Shown here in pieces: positions 1 to 8,421 of a DNA stretch of 64,000 bases (positions are counted from its first letter, which is position 1; each line of letters starts with the position of its first letter). This DNA comes from Bacteroidaceae bacterium (GTDB taxonomy: Bacteria > Bacteroidota > Bacteroidia > Bacteroidales > Bacteroidaceae). A program made the position numbers and the translations under genes. Below the pieces are notes generated by a model, which saw only the letters and a list, made by a program, of their open reading frames with translations, was not told where the DNA came from and did not search any database. Location: assembly GCA_017507385.1 (NCBI GenBank), contig JAFWAX010000032.1:1-64000 (forward strand), in the 5' to 3' direction.

Positions 1-447
1 AACGTCACCATACATCTGCACAAAACGGCGGTAAGAGTCCCAAGCGAAACGTGGACGTCCTGTCTTGCGAATCATTCCTTCAACCACCTCGTCGTTGAGA
101 CCGAGGTTGAGGATTGTGTCCATCATACCTGGCATTGAAGCACGTGCGCCTGAACGTACTGAAACGAGGAGAGGATTTTCAACATCGCCGAACTTTGAGT
201 TCATCAATGTCTCCACATTCTTCACTGCATTCAGAACGTCTTCTTTCAACAACTCTACTACCTTGTCCTTTCCTACTTCGTAGTACTCATTGCACACGTC
301 TGTTGTGATAGTGAAACCTGGAGGAACTGGAACACCAATGAGGTTCATTTCAGCCAAGTTTGCACCTTTACCACCAAGCAGATTTCTCATGTCTGCCTTT
401 CCTTCGGCTTGTCCGTTACCGAAGGTGTAAACTCTTTTCTGAGCCAT
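1..447 (-). CDS. ppdK: Pyruvate, phosphate dikinase, N-terminal part (cut by window edge)
   Basis: PPDK interconverts pyruvate, ATP and phosphate with PEP, AMP and PPi in the cytosol. Only the first 149 residues lie in the window. They open with [16 protein letters not shown], then show the nucleotide-domain motif [10 protein letters not shown] and the stretch [18 protein letters not shown] that is typical of PPDK and separates it from PEP synthase. The start at 447 gives the usual N-terminus and sits about 140 nt downstream of a consensus promoter. Nothing suggests truncation other than the window edge. Confidence 0.95.
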   Translation of the reverse strand, partial: MAQKRVYTFGNGQAEGKADMRNLLGGKGANLAEMNLIGVPVPPGFTITTDVCNEYYEVGKDKVVELLKEDVLNAVKNVETLMNSKFGDVENPLLVSVRSGARASMPGMMDTILNLGLNDEVVEGMIRKTGRPRFAWDSYRRFVQMYGDV

Positions 448-594
448 AATTTTACCGTTTTTTTAATTATTTAAGGTCATTAATATGTAATCAAAAACAC
501 TGAATTTGCTTTGTCTTAGTTTGATAGCATTTTAAGATACCTAAGTTATCAATTACAGAAGCCTTTTTCGAGGTTTCTCTTCACTAATATTGGG

Positions 595-626
595 CAAAGG
601 TAAGGCATTTCTGCATATTTAACAAA
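595..626 (-). promoter_or_regulatory. Promoter of ppdK
   Basis: On the minus strand TTTG (623-626) is followed 20 nt later by TACCTTTG (595-602), matching the Bacteroidetes primary-sigma consensus. Transcription should begin near 588, leaving a 5' leader of roughly 140 nt before the ppdK start. No obvious leader structure was found. Confidence 0.6.
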
Positions 627-655
627 AAAAAGGCACTTTTTTAATAAAAAAAGGC

Positions 656-1723
656 CTATTTCCCTGAAAGTTTACGCAATATGTCTTTATTAAGTTGTGT
701 TATGCGTTGCGTCTTGAGCAAATTTTCTTGTATCAACTCTTCCGTCTTGTTATACATATTCCAGAAGTGTTCTGTAATGAAATTCTGCACTCTCTGTTCC
801 ACGGCAGGCACCCCTTCCTCGACTGGACAAACGCACAGCAATCCGCCAGGAATAAGTTCAACATTCACTTCTTCGCCCGTCTGCATGGGATCGCCATCAA
901 AGTGGGCCACTCCCGGCTTGGAGCAATGGATGGTAACTTTCTGGCATTGAAAGGTCTTGATGCGTGAATTCTGCTCGATAGTTCCACTGAAAAGCTGTAT
1001 GGCAATCTGCGGTGCCTCGATAGCTGTGAAAGGCTCAATGATGGTCACATCCATGATGCCATCTCGTACAGATGCCGATGGGGCGATGTATGCGTTATTT
1101 CCATATTGCGAGGCATTAGCACACGAGATTAGAAACGCCTTGTGCACCTGATGTATCTCCTCTCCGCCCTCATTCTTCACGATTTCAACATCGTATGTTT
1201 CAGGATGATAACTCAGGCTACTGTTCAAAACGCTTTCCATGTAGGATACAGGCCCCCGCTTACCCGACTCCGCAAATTTCTGTGAAATGAATGCGTCGAA
1301 TCCCACTCCGCAAGTGCAGAAAAAAGGCCTGCCGTTCACAGTTCCGTAATCCATGCTTTGCACTAGGCCACGATTCAGAACCTTGATGGCCGACAGAGGA
1401 TCTGTAGGGATGCGCAAATGACGCGCCAATCCATTGCCAGAGCCAGAGGGAATGATGGCCAAAGCGGCATTCGTATGGATAAGTCCGCTTGCAACCTCGT
1501 TTACCGTTCCGTCACCACCAATTGAGCAAACGATGTCCGCTCCCCTTTCCACAGCTTCTTTTGCCAACTCTGTAGCGTGTCCCGTACGTTCCGTTTTCAC
1601 CACCTCGTAGTCATATAGGCTCTTGTCCAAATACTCATCGATGAGTCTCAGAACAAACTTCTTGCCTGACGTACCCGATATGGGATTAACGATGAAATTT
1701 ATCTTTTTTTTCCTTTCTTTCAT
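656..1723 (-). CDS. Diacylglycerol/sphingosine-type lipid kinase (YegS/DagK family)
   Basis: This is a cytosolic lipid kinase with a DAGK catalytic domain at the N-terminus (FIVNPISGTSG, then GGDGTVNEVASG, then PSGSGNGLARHL) and the usual beta-sandwich C-terminal domain. The start at 1723 (MKERKKKINFIVNP) gives the family N-terminus and an A-rich upstream region. Starts at 1747 and 1795 are also open. The gene is divergent from serine palmitoyltransferase, so a role in phosphorylating a sphingoid or ceramide-like lipid is possible, but the family also covers diacylglycerol and undecaprenol-type substrates, and the sequence does not decide this. Of the 428 nt between 1724 and 2151, only a -10-like box was recognised. 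Confidence 0.85.
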   Translation of the reverse strand: MKERKKKINFIVNPISGTSGKKFVLRLIDEYLDKSLYDYEVVKTERTGHATELAKEAVERGADIVCSIGGDGTVNEVASGLIHTNAALAIIPSGSGNGLARHLRIPTDPLSAIKVLNRGLVQSMDYGTVNGRPFFCTCGVGFDAFISQKFAESGKRGPVSYMESVLNSSLSYHPETYDVEIVKNEGGEEIHQVHKAFLISCANASQYGNNAYIAPSASVRDGIMDVTIIEPFTAIEAPQIAIQLFSGTIEQNSRIKTFQCQKVTIHCSKPGVAHFDGDPMQTGEEVNVELIPGGLLCVCPVEEGVPAVEQRVQNFITEHFWNMYNKTEELIQENLLKTQRITQLNKDILRKLSGK

Positions 1724-1975
1724 ATTTTTTGAAAGCAGCGCACTCATTATTAATATCTCATTTATAGCACCATTTCCAATAACGCCCCGTCTCAATATCT
1801 TGTTGTATTAAACCACAAGGCCGAATCATGATGAATGCGCATCCTAATAATTGTCAATCTTGAAAAACAGTACAAAATTACGACTTTTAGTCACAATTTC
1901 TCACAACATACAGATGTTTTTTTCTTTATTTCGTTTTTTTTCAATAAAACTTTCACTTTTTAACATCTTTTTTAT

Positions 1976-1983
1976 TACCTTTG
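1976..1983 (+). promoter_or_regulatory. Candidate -7 box upstream of serine palmitoyltransferase
   Basis: TACCTTTG followed by C matches the Bacteroidetes -7 element. No TTTG lies 19-20 nt upstream, so the -33 part is weak. A start near 1990 would give a leader of about 160 nt. Confidence 0.4.
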
Positions 1984-2151
1984 CACCAATTTTGAACTCT
2001 CTGTTTTCAACGCAACAGAGAAAGATAATAGAAAACAATAATAATAAATAGCAAGCTTTTTTGTGCAGGCTGAAGGTCTCCTGACGTTCATGCGCCCAGA
2101 ATCAGCGTGTGTCCATACAGCCATAAAAACACAAGAAGCAATCTTATTACT

Positions 2152-3339
2152 ATGGGGTTATTACAAGAAAGAATGAGTAAGTATAGAGAGCCTCAAAAGT
2201 ACATCGAGGCAGGTGTCTATCCTTACTTCAGAGAAATCGACAGCCATCAGGACACAGAGGTGACCATGAGCGGCAAAAAGGTGCTCATGTTTGGTTCAAA
2301 TTCCTACATGGGACTCACCTACGACAAGCGCATCTGCGAAGCAGCCATCAAGGCTATAGAGAAATACGGAACAGGATGTGCTGGCTCACGTTTCCTCAAC
2401 GGAACGCTCGACCTTCATATTCAGCTGGAAAAGGAACTGGCGGCGTTTGTCGGCAAAGACGAGGCACTTGTATATTCTACAGGATTCACCGTCAATTCCG
2501 GTGTGGTATCTTGCCTTACAGGAAGAAACGACTATATCATCGGCGATGATCGCAATCATGCTTCCATCGTTGATGGACGCAGGCTCTCTTTCTCGCAGTT
2601 CTTCCACTATAAGCACAACGACATGGAAGACCTCGAGCACCAGCTCATGCGATGCAATCCTGATTCACTCAAGCTCATCGTCATCGACGGACTTTTCTCC
2701 ATGGAAGGTGACTTGGCAAAACTGCCGGAAATCATTGAGTTGAAGAAGAAGTACAATGCAACAGTAATGGTTGACGAAGCACACGGACTTGGTGTATTTG
2801 GCGACCATGGACGTGGCGTATGCAGCCATTTCGGCGTGACAGAAGACGTTGACCTCATCATGGGTACATTTTCCAAGAGCCTTGCTTCAATCGGCGGATT
2901 CATCGCTGCCGACAGCGACACAATCAACTGGCTCCGCCACAACAGCCGCACTTACATTTTCAGTGCCAGCAACACTCCAGCAGCCACAGCAGCTGCACTT
3001 GAAGCACTTCATATCCTCCAGCAGGAACCTGAACGTCAGGAAAACCTCTGGAAGATTACCAACTATGCTCTCGGACAGTTCCAACAGGCGGGCTTTGAAA
3101 TTGGCGACACAGAGAGTCCAATCATTCCGCTCTATGTACGTGACGCTTTCAAGACATTCGAGGTCACTAAGAAGGCATTCGACAAGGGCGTGTTCGTCAA
3201 TTCAGTCGTTCCGCCAGCATGCGCACCACAAGACACGCTCATCCGTGTGGCACTTATGTCAACACATACCAAAGAGCAGGTTGACCGCTGCGTAGCTATC
3301 CTCGTCGATGTATTTAAGGAATTAGGCCTGCTGAAATAA
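2152..3339 (+). CDS. spt: Serine palmitoyltransferase (alpha-oxoamine synthase family)
   Basis: The enzyme condenses serine with a long-chain acyl-CoA to make 3-ketosphinganine, the first step of sphingolipid synthesis, which is characteristic of Bacteroidales. The 395-residue PLP fold-type I protein carries VDEAHGLG (Asp208, His211) and GTFSKSLAS with the PLP lysine at about residue 242. The start MGLLQERMSKYREPQ is typical of Bacteroidetes SPT; a further upstream ATG at 2107 would add an unrelated tail. Close relatives KBL and BioF share the fold, but KYREPQKYIEAGVYPYFR at the N-terminus fits SPT. Length is normal. Confidence 0.9.
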   Translation: MGLLQERMSKYREPQKYIEAGVYPYFREIDSHQDTEVTMSGKKVLMFGSNSYMGLTYDKRICEAAIKAIEKYGTGCAGSRFLNGTLDLHIQLEKELAAFVGKDEALVYSTGFTVNSGVVSCLTGRNDYIIGDDRNHASIVDGRRLSFSQFFHYKHNDMEDLEHQLMRCNPDSLKLIVIDGLFSMEGDLAKLPEIIELKKKYNATVMVDEAHGLGVFGDHGRGVCSHFGVTEDVDLIMGTFSKSLASIGGFIAADSDTINWLRHNSRTYIFSASNTPAATAAALEALHILQQEPERQENLWKITNYALGQFQQAGFEIGDTESPIIPLYVRDAFKTFEVTKKAFDKGVFVNSVVPPACAPQDTLIRVALMSTHTKEQVDRCVAILVDVFKELGLLK

Positions 3340-3344
3340 GATAA

Positions 3345-3461
3345 TTGTCCAATGGACATCAACCGTAAAAAAAACGGTGATAGGACAACAGCAGACTACT
3401 AAGAGATTAAGAAACAAAGTCATATACGTGTGGGATGAAGGGAAGCTAACAACTTCCCTTC
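3345..3461 (+). promoter_or_regulatory. Two hairpins between spt and serS
   Basis: A nested hairpin (TTGTCC 3345-3350 with GGACAA 3383-3388, and ACCGT 3362-3366 with ACGGT 3374-3378) is followed by a perfect 9-bp hairpin (GAAGGGAAG 3437-3445 with CTTCCCTTC 3453-3461). Neither is followed by a T-run, so they are not clear terminators. They lie in the spt-serS spacer and could be a processing site or a serS leader. Confidence 0.35.
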
Positions 3462-3484
3462 CCTATTCTCAAACAGAGAACATC

Positions 3485-4798
3485 ATGCTTACACTCAAGT
3501 TAATCACAGAAGAGAAAGAAAGAGTCATCAAAGGACTCGAAAAGAAACGCTTTGCTGGTGCAGCAGAAGCCATCGAAAAAGCCATAAGCATTGACAAGAA
3601 ACGACGTGAGACACAAACAAAGCTTGACGCTATTTTGGCCGAAAGCAAGAAGTTTGCCGCACAGATAGGACAGCTCATGAAGGCTGGCAAGAAAGAGGAA
3701 GCGGAAGCAGCGAAGGGAGAAGTAGCAAAACTCAAAGCCGAGGCAACACAACTCGAAGAAGCTAAAAGCGAAGCCGAGAAAGAACTCACAGCACATCTAT
3801 GCACCATCCCCAATATCCCTTACGACGAAGTGCCTGAAGGAACATGTGCAGAAGACAACGTGGTGGTGAAGTCATCCCTGCGCGAATGCAAGCCAGGCGA
3901 CACCGTAGGCAACTGGGACACCGTGCCAGGCAATGGAGAAGCAAAGCTCCCACATTGGGAACTTGCAAAAAAGTACAATCTCATCGACTTCGACCTTGGC
4001 GTTAAGATAACAGGTGCGGGATTCCCCGTCTATGTTGGAAAGGGAGCACAGCTTCAGCGTGCCCTCATCAACTTTTTCCTTGCAGAAGCCAACAAGGCTG
4101 GATACACAGAAATCATGCCACCAACAGTAGTGAACGCTGCATCCGGCTACGGCACAGGACAACTGCCCGACAAAGAAGGACAGATGTACCACTGCCAGCT
4201 TGACGACCTATATCTCATACCAACAGCCGAAGTGCCCGTGACCAACATCTACCGCGATGTCATCCTCGACGAGAAAGAGCTCCCCATCAAGAACTGCGCC
4301 TACACCCAGTGTTTCCGCCGCGAAGCTGGTTCCTACGGTAAAGATGTCCGCGGATTGAATCGTCTGCACGAGTTCTCTAAAATAGAGATTGTGCGCATCG
4401 ACACACCCGAGCACTCAGCAGAGAGCCACAAGGAAATGCTCGCCCACGTTGAAGGCCTGCTCCAAAAGCTCGAGCTTCCTTATCGCATCCTCCGTCTTTG
4501 CGGAGGCGACCAAAGTTTCACTTCTGCCATCTGCTACGACTTCGAGGTATATAGCGAGGCACAGGGACGCTGGCTCGAAGTATCGTCAGTCAGCAATTTC
4601 GACACATATCAGGCCAACCGCCTCAAATGCCGTTACCGTAATGCAGACAAGAAAGTGCAGCTCTGCCACACTCTCAACGGCTCAGCGCTCGCGCTTCCAC
4701 GCATTGTGGCATCGCTGCTCGAAAACAACCAAACTCCCGAAGGCATCCGCATTCCAAAGGCGCTTGTACCATACACGGGATTTGATATGATTAACTAA
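3485..4798 (+). CDS. serS: Seryl-tRNA synthetase
   Basis: This class II synthetase charges tRNA-Ser in the cytosol. The 437-residue protein has the N-terminal long antiparallel coiled-coil arm (about residues 25-105, rich in Lys, Glu and Ala), motif 2 at about 277-290 (FRREAGSYGKDVRGLNRLHEF) and motif 3 near 399 (NGSALALPRIVASLLEN). The start MLTLKLITEEKERV at 3485 is the normal N-terminus; an upstream in-frame ATG at 3377 would add 36 unrelated residues. A strong terminator follows. Confidence 0.97.
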   Translation: MLTLKLITEEKERVIKGLEKKRFAGAAEAIEKAISIDKKRRETQTKLDAILAESKKFAAQIGQLMKAGKKEEAEAAKGEVAKLKAEATQLEEAKSEAEKELTAHLCTIPNIPYDEVPEGTCAEDNVVVKSSLRECKPGDTVGNWDTVPGNGEAKLPHWELAKKYNLIDFDLGVKITGAGFPVYVGKGAQLQRALINFFLAEANKAGYTEIMPPTVVNAASGYGTGQLPDKEGQMYHCQLDDLYLIPTAEVPVTNIYRDVILDEKELPIKNCAYTQCFRREAGSYGKDVRGLNRLHEFSKIEIVRIDTPEHSAESHKEMLAHVEGLLQKLELPYRILRLCGGDQSFTSAICYDFEVYSEAQGRWLEVSSVSNFDTYQANRLKCRYRNADKKVQLCHTLNGSALALPRIVASLLENNQTPEGIRIPKALVPYTGFDMIN

Positions 4799-4816
4799 GC
4801 AACAAAGGATAAATGA

Positions 4817-4860
4817 AAGCAGAGCCATCTAACCTCAACGGCAGATGGCTCTGCTTTTTT
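4817..4860 (+). terminator. Rho-independent terminator of serS
   Basis: A perfect 12-bp stem (GCAGAGCCATCT 4819-4830 with AGATGGCTCTGC 4843-4854) is followed directly by six T residues. Confidence 0.9.
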
Positions 4861-4962
4861 GTATGTTATAATACATGAATACGAAAAAACTTTCCATCAT
4901 CTTTATTGCCATGATGGCATATCTAAAGATAAATAATTAATTCCCAATATTTTAGCATTAAA

Positions 4963-5000
4963 TTAGGCTCAGACAATCCGTACGGATGTTCCGAGCCTAA
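4963..5000 (-). terminator. Long imperfect palindrome downstream of ald
   Basis: A 38-nt near-palindrome of two 19-nt arms with three mismatches and no loop, running from TTAGGCTC to GAGCCTAA. It lies 27 nt beyond the ald stop and may end that transcript, although the following T-run on the minus strand is poor (AATTTAAT). A protein-binding or RNA-stability role is the alternative. Confidence 0.45.
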
Positions 5001-5026
5001 ATGTTATCAATTAGATTGATAGGCCG

Positions 5027-6136
5027 TCAAGCAAGTGCCAGCGGTTCGTATGGCAAGCCGAAGACGTCGGCAATGGCCTTGAATACAACCTTGCCCTCAA
5101 CGATGTTGAGTCCCTTTGCCAATGCTGAATCATCCTTGCATGCCTGTTGCCAGCCCTTGTCTGCCAAGGCTACAGCATAACGCAAAGTGGCGTTGGTCAA
5201 TGCCAATGTGGAAGTGTTGGAAATGGCACCTGGAATGTTTGCCACGCAGTAATGCACAATGCCGTCAACGGTATAAACGGGTTCGCTATGAGTAGTTGGT
5301 CGAGAAGTCTCGAAACATCCGCCTTGGTCAATAGCCACATCCACCATCACCGTACCAGGCTCCATCAGAGAGAGCATATCCTTCGTGATCAGGTGAGGTG
5401 TCTTGTCGCCAGGCACGAGCACGCTGCCTATCACAATGTCCACCGTGGGCAGCTGCTGACGAATGTTGTGACTTGAAGAATAAAGGGTGTGCACGTTTGC
5501 AGGAGTTTCTATGTCCAGCTGACGCAAACGAGGAAGCGAGATGTCTGTGATGGTAACATTGGCACCCAGACCTGCTGCCATCATAGCCGCAGCCTCGCCC
5601 ACGATGCCGCCACCCAAGACAAGCACGTTAGCTGGGCTTACGCCTGGCACGCCGCTGATGAGCTTGCCTTTTCCGCCTTTTGTTTTCTGCAAGTAATATG
5701 CTCCATTGAGCACCGCCATACATCCAGCCACTTCGCTCATAGGCTGCAACAGCGGCAGCGAGCCGTTAGGCAATTGCACCGTCTCGTATGCCAAGCATAC
5801 AGCCCCACTCTTCAGCATGGCTTCGGTCAGCTCTTTCTCGCTGGCGAAATGGAAATAGGTGAACAAGATTTGTCCTTTGCGTATCAGCTTGTATTCTGAC
5901 TCGATTGGTTCTTTCACCTTGACAATCATATCCGCCACTTCATAAACAGCTTCAATAGTAGGCAAGATGCAAGCACCTGCTTTTACATACTCTTCATCTG
6001 AGAATCCGCTTCCCTCGCCAGCTGCGCGCTGCACGAAGACTTCATGGCCATGAAGGCGCATTTCTGCCACTCCCGCTGGAGTCATGCCCACACGATTCTC
6101 GTTGTTCTTCATTTCTTTTGGAATTCCAACTTTCAT
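5027..6136 (-). CDS. ald: Alanine dehydrogenase
   Basis: This enzyme catalyses the NAD-dependent interconversion of L-alanine with pyruvate and ammonia. The 369-residue protein keeps the family landmarks at their canonical positions: Arg15 (NNENRVGMTP), Lys75 (VKVKEP), His96 (TYFHFA) and the Rossmann motif GGGIVG at 175-180. The start MKVGIPKEMKNNENRVG is the standard N-terminus. A TATTTTTG -7-type box lies upstream on the minus strand at 6192-6199. Transcription is probably monocistronic. Confidence 0.96.
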   Translation of the reverse strand: MKVGIPKEMKNNENRVGMTPAGVAEMRLHGHEVFVQRAAGEGSGFSDEEYVKAGACILPTIEAVYEVADMIVKVKEPIESEYKLIRKGQILFTYFHFASEKELTEAMLKSGAVCLAYETVQLPNGSLPLLQPMSEVAGCMAVLNGAYYLQKTKGGKGKLISGVPGVSPANVLVLGGGIVGEAAAMMAAGLGANVTITDISLPRLRQLDIETPANVHTLYSSSHNIRQQLPTVDIVIGSVLVPGDKTPHLITKDMLSLMEPGTVMVDVAIDQGGCFETSRPTTHSEPVYTVDGIVHYCVANIPGAISNTSTLALTNATLRYAVALADKGWQQACKDDSALAKGLNIVEGKVVFKAIADVFGLPYEPLALA

Positions 6137-6331
6137 GTATTTTTTGATTTTAGTGATTTACTTATTTATTTCTGCACGTTTTTGTACGGTGCAAAAATAC
6201 AAAAAAATATATAATTTTATACTTTCATGGTCAAAATAATTGCACTTTGCCTTGTTATTAAATCACATTTCATCAAAATTTATTGATAATAATCCACATG
6301 CCACCTGCATCTTTGTGTGATTCCCCAAAAA

Positions 6332-6394
6332 CGGTGTGCCCCACAGCGGCATGTCGGTGTGCCCCACATCGCTACATCGCTGTGGGGCACACCG
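6332..6394. repeat. 63-nt palindromic repeat, family A copy 1 (three 17-nt hairpin units)
   Basis: The element has three 17-nt units: CGGTGTGCCCCACAGCG (6332-6348), CGGTGTGCCCCACATCG (6355-6371) and, inverted, CGCTGTGGGGCACACCG (6378-6394). They are separated by the 6-nt spacers GCATGT and CTACAT. Each unit is a 7-3-7 hairpin; units 2 and 3 also pair with each other over 17 bp. The reverse complement aligns in full register with 54806-54868. It lies between ald and the nitroreductase terminator. Confidence 0.85.
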
Positions 6395-6414
6395 ATTTTA
6401 TGCTATTTCTCATG

Positions 6415-6456
6415 AAAAAAATCCCCAGTTTCGGAAATAGCATCCGCAAACTGAGG
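6415..6456 (-). terminator. Rho-independent terminator of the nitroreductase gene
   Basis: Read on the minus strand, CCTCAGTTT..CGG pairs with CCG..AACTGGGG (6423-6456) and is followed by seven T residues (A-run 6415-6421 on the plus strand). It lies about 40 nt past the nitroreductase stop and abuts the palindromic repeat. Confidence 0.8.
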
Positions 6457-6494
6457 ATAAATGTCATGTGTTACATTTTGTCCAGAAATGCTTA

Positions 6495-7232
6495 TTACAG
6501 AAAGCCTTGCGACTTAAGAGTTTCGAGCAAGCTTGCCGACATGGCTTCGTTGTCTTTCTTTGTGTAGCGGCAATCGGTGAACACCTGTGCGAGATTTTCC
6601 TTTCCGTTAATCTTGACAAACTGCTGATTCTCTTCAAGCTGTTCCTTGAAATAATAGATAATGTCCAACTGGTTGGGTGCATAATCTTGATAAGCCTCAT
6701 CGTGAATATAGGCAAGATGCGGCAATCGGTCAGGTTGTTCAGGATTCTCATCCGGCACGCCAAGCGTGATGGTTGCCACAGGGAATGTGAGCTTAGGCAT
6801 TTTCAGCAAATCTATGATTCCTTGAGGATTATAGAGGGTTGTGCCGAGATAGCAAGTTCCATAGCCAGCCTCTTCTGCCAATGAACAGAATGCCTGAACG
6901 TACAAAAGAGTGTCGCTCATTGCGTTGAAGAAGGAAAGGATGTTGTCATACCCTGCATTAGCATTGCGCAGCTCGCACCATTTGGTAAAGCGGTTGAAGT
7001 CGGCACAGAAAGTGAGCACAACCGGCGCGCCTTTCACCATGGGCTGTCCAAAGTGCAGAGGGGAAAGCTTTTCTTTCATTTCCTCCGAACGAGTGACAAT
7101 GACGCTATACAGCTGCATATTCCCCATTGTTGCTGCACGCGAAGCCTGATAAAGCAACGCCTCAAGTTTATCTGCCGGGATGTCTTCTTTCTTGTATTTA
7201 CGGATTGTGCGTCGATGGATGATTGATGTCAT
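6495..7232 (-). CDS. Nitroreductase family flavoprotein (NfsA/FRP-like)
   Basis: This is an FMN-dependent NAD(P)H oxidoreductase of the nitroreductase fold, 245 residues. The N-terminus IIHRRTIRKYKKEDIP and the motif ASRAATMGNMQLYS are the FMN-binding signature of the NfsA/flavin-reductase branch. EEAGYGTCYLGTTLYNPQGI fits the mid-domain helix, and the C-terminal arm is the extended form used in dimer exchange. The physiological substrate cannot be read from sequence. It has its own terminator and is divergent from the next gene. Confidence 0.85.
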   Translation of the reverse strand: MTSIIHRRTIRKYKKEDIPADKLEALLYQASRAATMGNMQLYSVIVTRSEEMKEKLSPLHFGQPMVKGAPVVLTFCADFNRFTKWCELRNANAGYDNILSFFNAMSDTLLYVQAFCSLAEEAGYGTCYLGTTLYNPQGIIDLLKMPKLTFPVATITLGVPDENPEQPDRLPHLAYIHDEAYQDYAPNQLDIIYYFKEQLEENQQFVKINGKENLAQVFTDCRYTKKDNEAMSASLLETLKSQGFL

Positions 7233-7300
7233 AATTGTTCTTGTTTTGATTGTTTTCAGTGAATTTCAGTTCAAAGTTAGTCATTTCTTTTGTCTTTTAT

Positions 7301-7331
7301 TTTGTCATGTCGAAAAACTCTCGTATTTTTG
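7301..7331 (+). promoter_or_regulatory. Consensus promoter for the RNR-related gene
   Basis: TTTG (7301-7304), exactly 19 nt, then TATTTTTG (7324-7331). This is a full match to the Bacteroidetes primary promoter form and puts the transcription start near 7338, about 30 nt before the start codon. Confidence 0.7.
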
Positions 7332-7368
7332 CCTTACTTAACAATTATTTTACAATAAAAAACATAAA

Positions 7369-8043
7369 ATGTCGTCTGTACAAACTTTATCGGAAACAAT
7401 ACTTGACATATTATCTGAATATGGAGAAGAGAAACTGAAGAAAGCTCTTGCTCCACAAACACAGGAATCAGAAGAGAATGAAGAGCGCACAGAACTCTTG
7501 TCGCTGCTCAACAACGAAATATACTCCTATCGCCCTCAATTCGAAATCACCGAAAAACGCCCTATCAGCTTGGAGTGCGATGTGGTGAAGTTTCAGAACA
7601 AGAAAGAGAAATGGGTTGCCTTTGTCGGCTTGCTGGACGGCTATCCTTACGAGATATTTACAGGCGTGCTCGATGATGATGATGGTATAGCCTTGCCCAA
7701 GACGGTGACAGGTGGATACATCATCAAGCACATCGAACCTGATGGCACCAAAAGGTATGACTTCACGTTTGCCAATCGCCGTGGATACAAGACAACAATA
7801 GAAGGTCTTTCAGAAAGATTCAATAAGGAATATTGGAATTACGCTAAGCTCATCAGCGGTATTCTTCGTTACAGAATGCCTCTAACAAATGTCATCAAAC
7901 TTGTTAGTTCTCTGCAACTTGAGAACGAAAACATCAACACTTGGGCAAATGGTGTGGCTCGAGCACTGAAAAAATATGTTTCAGGCGAAGAAGAGTGCAG
8001 CGAAGACGCCATGGCAAGAGAAGAGAACCGAAATGCAGAATAA
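7369..8043 (+). CDS. Stand-alone protein related to the C-terminal region of B12-dependent ribonucleotide reductase
   Basis: The 224-residue protein begins with an acidic/helical segment (about 1-60). From about residue 65 on it resembles the C-terminal region of adenosylcobalamin-dependent ribonucleotide reductases (NrdJ), with KWVAFVGLLDGYPYEIFTG, then GYKTTIEGLSERFNKEYWNY, then INTWANGVARALKKYV. No catalytic (alpha/beta)10 barrel, cobalamin site or active-site cysteines are present. It has its own consensus promoter and start, so it is a separate gene and not a broken end. It overlaps folB by 11 nt. A regulatory or accessory role for ribonucleotide reductase is an inference. Confidence 0.65.
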   Translation: MSSVQTLSETILDILSEYGEEKLKKALAPQTQESEENEERTELLSLLNNEIYSYRPQFEITEKRPISLECDVVKFQNKKEKWVAFVGLLDGYPYEIFTGVLDDDDGIALPKTVTGGYIIKHIEPDGTKRYDFTFANRRGYKTTIEGLSERFNKEYWNYAKLISGILRYRMPLTNVIKLVSSLQLENENINTWANGVARALKKYVSGEEECSEDAMAREENRNAE

Positions 8044-8389
8044 AATCATTATCGAAGGATTGAGACTGCACGCTTTCCATGGCGTCATGGCACAGGAAAG
8101 AAAAATAGGTGCCGACTTTATTATTCATGCAGAAATCGACACCGATTTTTCGGATGCCATGAAGCATGATGACCTGTCGGGAACCATCAGCTATGCAGAC
8201 TTGTTCCAAACCATCAAACGAGAGATGAGCATCCCCTCAAAGCTCGTAGAACATGCTGCCGGCCGTATCGCACAGGCAATCCTGTCTGAATACGCTGCAG
8301 CCAAAAGCGTCAAACTAAAACTCACGAAAGTAAATCCTCCCATGGGGGCTGAATGCCAGGGAGCAGGCGTAGAAATCGTACTTCCTTGA
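8033..8389 (+). CDS. folB: Dihydroneopterin aldolase
   Basis: FolB cleaves 7,8-dihydroneopterin in tetrahydrofolate synthesis. The 118-residue protein shows the family hallmarks IIIEGLRLHAFHGVMAQERKIG at the N-terminus, DLSGTISYADLF in the middle with the usual Tyr, LVEHAAGRIA, and the C-terminal KVNPPMGAECQGAGVEI with the conserved Lys. The start at 8033 overlaps the previous stop by 11 nt, suggesting translational coupling. Confidence 0.92.
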   Translation: MQNKIIIEGLRLHAFHGVMAQERKIGADFIIHAEIDTDFSDAMKHDDLSGTISYADLFQTIKREMSIPSKLVEHAAGRIAQAILSEYAAAKSVKLKLTKVNPPMGAECQGAGVEIVLP

Positions 8390-8421
8390 TTTGCAAACAA
8401 AAAAACTACAATAATACAAAC

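Noticed and set aside
3340-3484. T-box or other tRNA-sensing leader for serS
   Set aside because: No specifier or antiterminator signature is visible, and T-boxes are not expected in Bacteroidetes.
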